Assembly: GCA_002694345.1 (NCBI GenBank)
Contig: NZLV01000205.1
Span: 1 to 6,903 of the forward strand
Direction: 5' to 3'
From: Maricaulis sp.
Lineage (GTDB): Bacteria; Pseudomonadota; Alphaproteobacteria; Caulobacterales; Maricaulaceae
DNA length: 6,903 nt
Both the position numbers and the translations under genes were made by a program. How positions within the stretch are numbered: position 1 is the first letter of the stretch; each line of letters opens with the position of its first letter. Below the pieces are notes generated by a model. That model saw nothing but the letters and a program-made list of their open reading frames with translations, was not told the origin of the DNA and searched no databases. Below are positions 1 to 5,699 of the stretch, one piece after another.

Positions 1-629
1 AGCGGAATACCGGCGGCAAGCTCTTCGGTGAAATTGTGGACCCGGGCGGACGGCGTGGCCCAAGGCCAGGCTTCGCTCATATGGTCCAGGATGATTTCAC
101 TGTCCCAGACGCGATGAAGATTGGTGCGGCGCTCGCCCCGCCACAGGACGGTGATGTCATTGCCCCCGCGATCCCCTTCAATGGAGACGTGCATGGGCTG
201 GTGAATATCGCCCATCCAGTGGGCGAGGAATTTCAGCGCCTCCAGACGGTCCTCATCGCTGCGGGACCGGTCGGCGAAAATCCCGGCATGCAGATCAATG
301 GCAGAGGTGATGCAGCCATTCTCGGCGCAATCCTCGGCATCGACCTGCGGATCATTGCGGTCCTGGTTGATATAGTGCCAGGGCGCCGTGTGCCGGTGGG
401 TGGAACCGCGCACCTCATCGGCCCAGGAACAGACGTCGCGGAAGTCCTGGAAGTCCGGGTCGAGCGAGATCAGGCGGTCGACCTCGCTGCGGGCATCGTC
501 GGACAGGTGACGATAGGCCAGGTCACACACGACCCGGTGACCCTCGCGGCCATAGGCCAGCGCCGGTTCCACACTGACCAGGCCAGCGATCATGGCCGCC
601 ACGGCCGTACTCCGAACAAACCAATTCAT
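1..629 (-). CDS. Secreted S1/P1-family zinc nuclease, C-terminus cut by window edge
   Basis: Probable zinc-dependent nuclease of the S1/P1 family, which cuts single-stranded DNA and RNA and often acts outside the cytoplasm. 209 codons are visible; the gene runs off the left edge, and fungal P1 (about 270 residues mature) suggests some 60 or more residues are missing. Residues 1-25 form a signal peptide ending in PALA; the predicted mature protein begins YGREGH, matching the WGALGH start of P1 with Tyr in place of Trp. Likely zinc ligands are H31, D71 (in SWADEVR), H85 (WHYIN), H137, D141 and H147 (AHWMGDIHQPMH), H172 and D176 (NLHRVWD), followed by the expected GGN at 155-157. C101 and C106 (DCAENGC) match the P1 disulfide pair. 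The ATG at 629 was chosen because it gives the signal peptide and has GGAGA a few bases upstream. It is transcribed divergently from the efflux operon. Family assignment is firm; the substrate is inferred. Confidence 0.95.
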   Translation of the reverse strand, partial: MNWFVRSTAVAAMIAGLVSVEPALAYGREGHRVVCDLAYRHLSDDARSEVDRLISLDPDFQDFRDVCSWADEVRGSTHRHTAPWHYINQDRNDPQVDAEDCAENGCITSAIDLHAGIFADRSRSDEDRLEALKFLAHWMGDIHQPMHVSIEGDRGGNDITVLWRGERRTNLHRVWDSEIILDHMSEAWPWATPSARVHNFTEELAAGIP

Positions 630-654
630 CTGGGTCTCCGCCTCGGTGTTTGCC

Positions 655-673
655 CACACCCCGATCCGGTGTG
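655..673. repeat. Small inverted repeat in the nuclease leader
   Basis: CACACC and GGTGTG are perfectly complementary arms separated by seven bases, lying 26-44 bases upstream of the nuclease start codon. It could be a hairpin in the 5' leader of the nuclease mRNA or an operator half-site pair. The arms are only 6 bp and the region is GC-rich, so chance is a real alternative. Confidence 0.25.
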
Positions 674-695
674 TAGGCGGGCGGAAAACCGGAAT

Positions 696-723
696 CCACT
701 AGCCAAAAGGCGCGCTTTATCAA
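696..723 (-). promoter_or_regulatory. Weak candidate promoter for the nuclease gene
   Basis: Read on the minus strand, TTGATA (723-718) is followed after 16 bases by TAGTGG (701-696). The -35 match is good and the -10 match is poor. It is the best sigma70-like pair I see between the nuclease start and the twin palindromes, and would give a leader of roughly 60 bases containing the inverted repeat at 655-673. The rest of 630-814 shows no small gene I can support. Confidence 0.2.
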
Positions 724-814
724 ACCACTACCTGTGATACCCACGATCCGGAAAAAACGACCTTGAAGCGCAGTTCCCACCCGGAGCATCCGGTTCTTCA
801 TGAAACCGTTACTG

Positions 815-830
815 TACCGTCCGGACGGTA
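815..830. promoter_or_regulatory. Distal operator palindrome, probable TetR-family binding site
   Basis: TACCGTCCGGACGGTA is a perfect 16-bp palindrome. It sits directly upstream of the candidate -35 box of the efflux operon and repeats at 838-853 with a centre-to-centre distance of 23 bp. The shared context is longer than the palindrome: ACTGTACCGTC precedes both copies. TetR-family repressors typically bind palindromes of this size as dimers, and the adjacent gene encodes such a protein, so it is the likely ligand. The symmetry is seen directly; the binding protein is inferred. Confidence 0.75.
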
Positions 831-859
831 TTGACTGTACCGTCTGGACGGTTTATGTG
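831..859 (+). promoter_or_regulatory. Candidate promoter of the TetR-adaptor-pump operon
   Basis: TTGACT (831-836) and TATGTG (854-859) are separated by 17 bases, the ideal sigma70 spacing. The -35 is one base off consensus; the -10 is weaker. A transcription start near 866 would leave a leader of about 20 bases, just enough for the ribosome site at 873-878. The proximal palindrome fills almost the whole spacer, so a bound repressor would block polymerase. This layout also argues against translation starting at the TTG or ATG codons that lie inside the promoter. Confidence 0.6.
838..853. promoter_or_regulatory. Proximal operator palindrome inside the promoter spacer
   Basis: TACCGTCTGGACGGTT has perfect ACCGTC/GACGGT arms around a TG centre and matches the distal operator at 14 of 16 positions. 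It lies between the candidate -35 and -10 boxes, the classic position for repression by steric exclusion. Together with the site at 815-830 it suggests two repressor dimers bound about two helical turns apart, on roughly the same face of the DNA. Confidence 0.75.
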
Positions 860-872
860 CAGCGCAACATCG

Positions 873-878
873 AAAGGA
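873..878 (+). promoter_or_regulatory. Ribosome binding site that decides the TetR start
   Basis: AAAGGA ends six bases before the GTG at 885. No comparable site precedes the in-frame TTG at 831 or the ATG at 855, both of which fall within the promoter and operator sequence. This supports GTG 885 as the true start of the regulator. Confidence 0.7.
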
Positions 879-884
879 CTGCCT

Positions 885-1433
885 GTGCAGGAAAAGCCCA
901 ACACCAAGGATGTCATCCTGGATGCCGCCGAAAGCGTCGTGGCCCGCGACGGCTCCGGCCGGCTGACCATTGATGCGGTCGCCGCCGAGAGCCAGGTCTC
1001 CAAAGGGGGCGTGCTCTATCACTACCCCAACAAGCTGGCCCTGCTGGAAGCCATGGTCGCGCGCATGATCGACAGCGTGCTGAACGAGATCATCACGGCG
1101 CGCGAGGCGGCTGAAGCCGCAGGTGCTCCCGTCCTGCCCCGCGTGGTCGAGGCCCTGCTGGATCGCATGAAGGCGCGGGACAATGTCTCCCAGGCCCTGC
1201 TCGCCGCCTCTGCGGAACAGCCCGGCCTGCTGGAAACCGCCACCGCCCCGATCGCGGTGGAGTTCCAGCGCATTGCCGACAGTGCCGCCGATCCCGTCCT
1301 GGCGCAGATCATCCTGCTCAGCCTGGACGGACTGAAACTGAGCCAATTGCTGGGCCTCTCGCACGTCCGCGACGTCGAGGTCCAACCCATTCTGGAGCGC
1401 CTGCTGGCGATGTCCCGGGAGATGCATGCATGA
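885..1433 (+). CDS. TetR/AcrR-family repressor, probable local regulator of the efflux operon
   Basis: Cytoplasmic DNA-binding repressor of 182 residues when started at GTG 885. Residues 7-58 form the typical TetR N-terminal domain: an opening helix (TKDVILDAAESVV), then the helix-turn-helix at about 28-47 with the hallmark SKGGVLYHYPNK segment. The rest is a helical ligand-binding and dimerisation domain, variable across the family, so no inducer can be named. The length is normal for the family. The twin palindromes immediately upstream overlap its own promoter, so autorepression of the whole operon is likely, with release by a pump substrate or related compound (inference from AcrR/TetR-type systems). 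The stop codon overlaps the start of the adaptor gene as ATGA. An upstream TTG at 831 would lengthen the protein by 18 residues but lies in the -35 box and lacks a ribosome site. Confidence 0.92.
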   Translation: MQEKPNTKDVILDAAESVVARDGSGRLTIDAVAAESQVSKGGVLYHYPNKLALLEAMVARMIDSVLNEIITAREAAEAAGAPVLPRVVEALLDRMKARDNVSQALLAASAEQPGLLETATAPIAVEFQRIADSAADPVLAQIILLSLDGLKLSQLLGLSHVRDVEVQPILERLLAMSREMHA

Positions 1434-2506
1434 CCCCCCGCCTTTCCATTCTCGCCCTGACCGGCGCATTCGCCCTGACGGCCTGCTCGGTTGAGCCGGT
1501 CGCGTCCGAGGCGCCGCCGCGCCTGGTCCAGATCGGTGAAGTCCAGGCCCTGTCCGGCCAGACCAATCACGAATTTGTCGGGCGGGTGGAAGCCCGGCTG
1601 AGCGTGGACATGGCCTTCCAGGTGGGCGGCCAGCTGGCCGAACTGCCGCTCAATGAAGGCCAGCGCATTGCCCAGGGCGACCTGGTTGCCCAGCTCGATC
1701 TGGAAGACTTCCGGCGCGCCGAGCGCGAAGCCCGGGTCCAGCTGCAACAGGCCCGCAATGACCTGGATCGCCAGCGCACCCTGCACGAGCGCGGCATTGC
1801 CTCCCAGGCCGCGCTGGACAATGCCCAGACCAATTACGACCTGCGCGCCGTCGCGCTGGAAACCGCCCGCCGCAATCTGGGCTATGCGACGCTGGAAGCG
1901 CCCTTCGACGGGCTGGTGAGCCGGCGCCTGGTGGACAATTTCACCATCGTTTCGCCCGGCCAGCCGGTCGTTCGGATCCAGGATGTCGGCGAGCTGCGCG
2001 TCTCCATCCCGGTCTCCGAGGACATGATCGCCACGTTCGACCGTTCCAATCTGCGCACCCTGCAGGCCACCTTCTCATTCCTGCCGGGCCAGACCTTCGA
2101 CCTGGAACCGCGCGAACTGGTCTCCGAACCGGATGCGGCCTCGCGGACCTACCGCGCCATCGCTGCCCTGCCCGCCGACCTGCCCGCCAATATCCTGCCG
2201 GGCATGACCGCCAGCGTGACCGCCGAGTTCGAGCGCACTTCCGCGGAGAGCGCCACCGTGCGCGTGCCGGTTTCCGCCGTGTCGGAACGCCCCGATGGCA
2301 GCCGGGCGGTCTGGGTCTATGATGCCGACACCGGCACCGTCTCCTCCCGCACCGTCGAGACCAATGGTCTCCAGGGCGCCCATGTCATCCTGACCGGCGG
2401 TGCCGAGGCCGGTACGCCGATCGTGACGGCGGGCGTGTCCTCCCTGCATGAGGGCATGCGTGTGCGTCCCCTGTCCGAAAGCGAGCCGCTGGACCTGCCG
2501 CGATGA
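1430..2506 (+). CDS. RND efflux periplasmic adaptor subunit (membrane fusion protein), lipoprotein
   Basis: Adaptor of 358 residues that would link the inner-membrane RND pump to an outer-membrane channel. Residues 1-19 are a lipoprotein signal peptide with lipobox LTAC and lipid-modified C19. A first half-lipoyl segment (about 53-90, with FQVGGQLAELPLNEGQ) leads into an alpha-helical hairpin (about 91-148), then the second half-lipoyl segment (about 152-185, LEAPFDGLVS), a beta-barrel (about 186-270, containing the ILPGMTASV segment near its end) and a membrane-proximal domain. In the hairpin, R114, L118 and S125 have the same spacing as R128, L132 and S139 of E. coli AcrA, the R-L-S pattern implicated in docking on TolC. 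Translation starts inside the last codons of the regulator (ATGA), with GGGAGA seven bases upstream, and ends in a second ATGA with the pump gene, implying coupled synthesis. Substrate is unknown. Confidence 0.95.
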   Translation: MTPRLSILALTGAFALTACSVEPVASEAPPRLVQIGEVQALSGQTNHEFVGRVEARLSVDMAFQVGGQLAELPLNEGQRIAQGDLVAQLDLEDFRRAEREARVQLQQARNDLDRQRTLHERGIASQAALDNAQTNYDLRAVALETARRNLGYATLEAPFDGLVSRRLVDNFTIVSPGQPVVRIQDVGELRVSIPVSEDMIATFDRSNLRTLQATFSFLPGQTFDLEPRELVSEPDAASRTYRAIAALPADLPANILPGMTASVTAEFERTSAESATVRVPVSAVSERPDGSRAVWVYDADTGTVSSRTVETNGLQGAHVILTGGAEAGTPIVTAGVSSLHEGMRVRPLSESEPLDLPR

Positions 2507-5500
2507 GCCTGCAACAGACTTCGGCCGTCTCTCTGGCGCGCCTCTCGATCGAAAAGCCGGTCCTGACCTGGCTGGTCATCCTGTTCTGCCTGCTGGGAGG
2601 CCTGTACGGCTTCAACAATGTCGGCCGGCTGGAAGACCCCGCCTTCACAATCAAGCAGGCCATCATCTTCACTCCCTATCCCGGCGCGACCGCGGAGGAA
2701 GTGGAGCAGGAAGTCACCGAGGCCCTGGAGATCGCCATCCAGCAGATGGATGCCGTCGACACGATCACCTCGGAATCCTCGCCCGGCATGTCGGAAATCC
2801 ATGTCGAGATGCAGGACACGATCGACAGCGCCGACATCAATGACATCTGGACCGAACTGCGCGCCAAGGTGAGCGACGCCATCTCCCGCCTGCCTCCGGG
2901 CGCCGGGACACCGATCGTGTTCGATGATTTCGGCGATACCTACGGCCTGTTCTACGCCGTCACCGCCGAAGGATATTCGGATGACCGCATCCGCGATGTC
3001 GCCCGCATGCTGCGCCGTGAACTCCTCACCGTGGAGGATGTCGCAAAGGTCGCGGTCGAGGGTGAGCCGGAAGAGCGCATCTATATCGAGATCCCGCAGG
3101 AAAGCCTGGCCCGGCTGGGTCTGTCCTATGAAGGCCTGCTGGCCGAGCTGAACCGCGAAAACACCGTTGTTTCCGCCGGATCCGTGCCGCTGGACGGACG
3201 CTATGTCCGCATCGAGATTCCCCAGACGCTGGGCGGAGTCGAAGCGGTCCGCAATCTGCTGATCACGCCGCGCAATGGCGGCCAGGCGATCCGCCTGTCC
3301 GATTTCGCCGAGGTCACGCGCGCACCGCTGGAGCGTCCCAGCCAGTTCATCTACCACAACAACCAGCCCGCCTTCACGCTGGGCGTGGCCGGCTTGCCGA
3401 CCGCCAATATCGTGGATGTCGGACACGCCGTGGAAGCCCGCCTGGCCGAGCTGGAAGCCGGTCTGCCGCTGGGTTTTGAACTTCAGCCGATCTACCAGCA
3501 GCACGTGGTGGTGGACGAGGCGATCAATTCCTTCTTGTTCAGCCTGGCCCTGTCGATCGCCATCGTGGTCGGCGTGTTGTGCGTCTTCATGGGCTGGCGC
3601 GCCGGCCTGACCGTAGGCAGCGCCCTCTTCCTGACCGTGGCCGGCACGGTCTTCTTCATGGACATGTTCGCCATCGAGATGGAGCGCATCTCCCTGGGCG
3701 CCCTGATCATTGCCATGGGCATGCTGGTGGACAACGCCATCGTGGTCGCAGAGGGCATGCTGACCGGCGTGATGCGCGGCAAGCGCCGCCTTGATGCCGC
3801 CGAGGATGCCGTCACCTCGACGCAATGGCCCCTGCTGGGCGCGACCGTGATCGGCATTCTGGCCTTTGCCGGGATCGGCCTGTCACCGGACGCCACGGGC
3901 GAATTCCTGTTCTCCCTGTTCGCCGTGATCGGCATTTCCCTGCTGCTGAGCTGGGTAATCGCCGTCACTGTCGTGCCGATGGTGGGCTTCCATCTCTTCT
4001 CTGCCCAGCGCGAGGCCAGCCTGGCCCGCGATGCCGCACCGGAGAGCGATGACGAGATCTATTCCGGCCGCCTGTTCAACGCTTATCGCGGCCTGTTGGG
4101 CGGCGCCCTGCGCCATCGCTGGCTGGTCCTGGCCGGGCTGATCGGTGTCACCGTGATCTGCTATGCCGGCTTCGGCCAGGTGAAGAACGCCTTCTTCCCG
4201 CCCGCCAACACGCCGATGTTCTACGTCAATCTGGAGCATCCGGAAGGCACGGACATCCTGACCACAGATGCCACGCTGCGCGAGATCGGCCGCTTCGTCG
4301 AAGAACAGCCGGAAACGGTGAGCTTCGACACCTTTGTCGGCGCCGGCGCCACGCGCTTCATGCTGACCTACCACTCCGAACAGCCCAATCCGGCCTTTGG
4401 ACAGATCATCGTCCAGACCGGCCATCGCGACGAGATCCCCGACCTGGCCCGGCGGATTTTGGACCATGTGCGCAATCACTATCCCGATGTGGATGTGCGC
4501 GTGGACCGGATCGTGTTCGGCCCGCCCACCGGCGCCCAGCTGGAAGCCCGCTTCATGGGTCCCGACGCAGACGTGCTGCGCGAATTGTCGGAACAGGCCA
4601 TTGCCCGCCTGCATGCCGATGGCGGTTTCATGGACATCCGCACCGACTGGCGCAACCGGACGCCGACCCTGCGCCCCGTCCTCATCGAGGGGCGGGCCCA
4701 GACCATCGGCGTGACCCGCGAGAACCTGGCCAATGCGATGCGCTTCGCCACCGACGGCAGCCAGGTCGGCGTGCACCGGGAGGGTGAGGAACTCATCCCG
4801 ATCATCGCCCGCGCCCCGGCCTCGGAGCGCGATGACCCGGCCTATCTGTCCGAACGCCTGGTGTGGAGCTCCTCGCAGGAAGCCTATGTGCCGATCGGCC
4901 AGGTCGTTTCCGCCTTTGCCCTGGATTTCGAGGATGTCCTGATCCAGCGCCGCAACCGGACGCGGACCCTGTCCGTGCGCGCCAATCCGCCGGAGGGCGA
5001 GACCGCGGCGCAGGCCTTCGAACGCTTCCATCCGCTGATGGAAGAGATCGAATTGCCGGTCGGCTATTCCCTGGAATGGGGCGGTGAGCACGAAGCTTCG
5101 GTCCAGGCCAATGAATCGCTGGGCGGCCAATTGCCGCTCACCTTCATCGCCATGCTGACCATCTCCTTCATGCTGTTCGCCAAGGTCCGCCAGCCGCTGA
5201 TCATCTGGGCCGTGGTGCCGATGGCGGTGAATGGTGTGGTGATCGGCCTGCTGGCCACCAATGTCGCCTTCTCTTTCACCGCCCTGCTGGGCCTCCTCTC
5301 CCTGTCGGGCATGCTGATCAAGAATGCGATCGTGCTGGTCGACGAGATCGACATGCGGATCAAGGCCGGTGCCGAGGGCATGGATGCCGTGCGCGACGGC
5401 TCGGTCAGCCGTCTGCGCCCTGTCCTTCTGGCCGCCTCGACGACGATCCTGGGCATGACACCGCTCCTGTTCGACGCCTTCTTCCAGGGCATGGCGGTGA

Positions 5501-5601
5501 CGATTATCGGCGGGCTGACCTTTGCCACCCTGCTGACCATGATCGCCGTCCCGGTGCTCTACGCCCTCTTCTTCGGCATCCGGGCCGCCAAACCGGCCTG
5601 A
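2503..5601 (+). CDS. RND-family efflux pump permease (AcrB/TriC-like)
   Basis: Proton-driven inner-membrane transporter of 1032 residues, the usual length for the AcrB family. TM1 lies at about 19-37, followed by the first periplasmic porter region, TM2-TM6 (about 343-495), TM7 (about 539-557), the second porter region and TM8-TM12 (about 877-1028). The opening segment GRLEDPAFTIKQA and the generally TriC-like look suggest the branch near Pseudomonas TriC rather than classic AcrB; this is from memory. In the proton relay, D410 matches AcrB D407, K940 matches K940 and R970 matches R971, but AcrB D408 is N411 here and T978 aligns with A977. A single catalytic Asp in TM4 is also seen in other RND branches. 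Its ATG overlaps the adaptor stop. No channel gene follows; a hairpin lies 15 bases after the stop. Drugs, detergents or lipophilic compounds are plausible substrates, but the sequence does not decide. Confidence 0.96.
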   Translation: MSLQQTSAVSLARLSIEKPVLTWLVILFCLLGGLYGFNNVGRLEDPAFTIKQAIIFTPYPGATAEEVEQEVTEALEIAIQQMDAVDTITSESSPGMSEIHVEMQDTIDSADINDIWTELRAKVSDAISRLPPGAGTPIVFDDFGDTYGLFYAVTAEGYSDDRIRDVARMLRRELLTVEDVAKVAVEGEPEERIYIEIPQESLARLGLSYEGLLAELNRENTVVSAGSVPLDGRYVRIEIPQTLGGVEAVRNLLITPRNGGQAIRLSDFAEVTRAPLERPSQFIYHNNQPAFTLGVAGLPTANIVDVGHAVEARLAELEAGLPLGFELQPIYQQHVVVDEAINSFLFSLALSIAIVVGVLCVFMGWRAGLTVGSALFLTVAGTVFFMDMFAIEMERISLGALIIAMGMLVDNAIVVAEGMLTGVMRGKRRLDAAEDAVTSTQWPLLGATVIGILAFAGIGLSPDATGEFLFSLFAVIGISLLLSWVIAVTVVPMVGFHLFSAQREASLARDAAPESDDEIYSGRLFNAYRGLLGGALRHRWLVLAGLIGVTVICYAGFGQVKNAFFPPANTPMFYVNLEHPEGTDILTTDATLREIGRFVEEQPETVSFDTFVGAGATRFMLTYHSEQPNPAFGQIIVQTGHRDEIPDLARRILDHVRNHYPDVDVRVDRIVFGPPTGAQLEARFMGPDADVLRELSEQAIARLHADGGFMDIRTDWRNRTPTLRPVLIEGRAQTIGVTRENLANAMRFATDGSQVGVHREGEELIPIIARAPASERDDPAYLSERLVWSSSQEAYVPIGQVVSAFALDFEDVLIQRRNRTRTLSVRANPPEGETAAQAFERFHPLMEEIELPVGYSLEWGGEHEASVQANESLGGQLPLTFIAMLTISFMLFAKVRQPLIIWAVVPMAVNGVVIGLLATNVAFSFTALLGLLSLSGMLIKNAIVLVDEIDMRIKAGAEGMDAVRDGSVSRLRPVLLAASTTILGMTPLLFDAFFQGMAVTIIGGLTFATLLTMIAVPVLYALFFGIRAAKPA

Positions 5602-5616
5602 CCGGACAAGGCTGAT

Positions 5617-5650
5617 GTGTGGCCGGAATGCTGGACATTCCGCGCCACAC
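5617..5650 (+). terminator. Strong hairpin after the pump gene, possible terminator
   Basis: GTGTGGC plus CGGAATG pair with CATTCCG plus GCCACAC: 14 base pairs, a five-base loop (CTGGA) and one bulged C at 5643. It starts 15 bases after the pump stop and ends 49 bases before the next start codon. No T-run follows, so it is not a textbook intrinsic terminator; it may terminate weakly, protect the 3' end of the efflux mRNA, or act with Rho. Confidence 0.55.
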
Positions 5651-5699
5651 GCAGGACCTTGCCCCCAAGACGCGAAAAGCGAAACGAGGGGAGTGGTCG

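Noticed and set aside
36..737. Plus-strand open frame of 233 codons across the left end
   Set aside because: It is antisense to the S1/P1 nuclease, whose zinc-ligand motifs are unmistakable on the minus strand; the plus-strand translation shows no recognisable domain.
523..801. Minus-strand open frame of 92 codons in the divergent intergenic region
   Set aside because: It is in a different frame from the nuclease, overlaps its signal-peptide region, and shows no domain or convincing ribosome site.
831..884. N-terminal extension of the TetR regulator from TTG 831 or ATG 855
   Set aside because: These codons lie in the -35, operator and -10 sequences and lack a ribosome site; GTG 885 has AAAGGA at ideal spacing and gives a standard TetR N-terminus.
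2317..3825. Minus-strand open frame of 502 codons under the adaptor and pump genes
   Set aside because: A shadow produced by high GC at third codon positions; its translation is rich in His, Gln, Asp and Gly with no domain, and the opposite strand encodes conserved RND sequence.
3883..5130. Minus-strand open frame of 415 codons under the pump gene
   Set aside because: Same shadow effect; low-complexity composition and no family match, opposite a continuous RND reading frame.
5659..5687. Possible promoter TTGCCC, 17 bases, AAACGA before the ThDP gene
   Set aside because: The -10 hexamer is a poor match and the pair is no better than chance in this composition.
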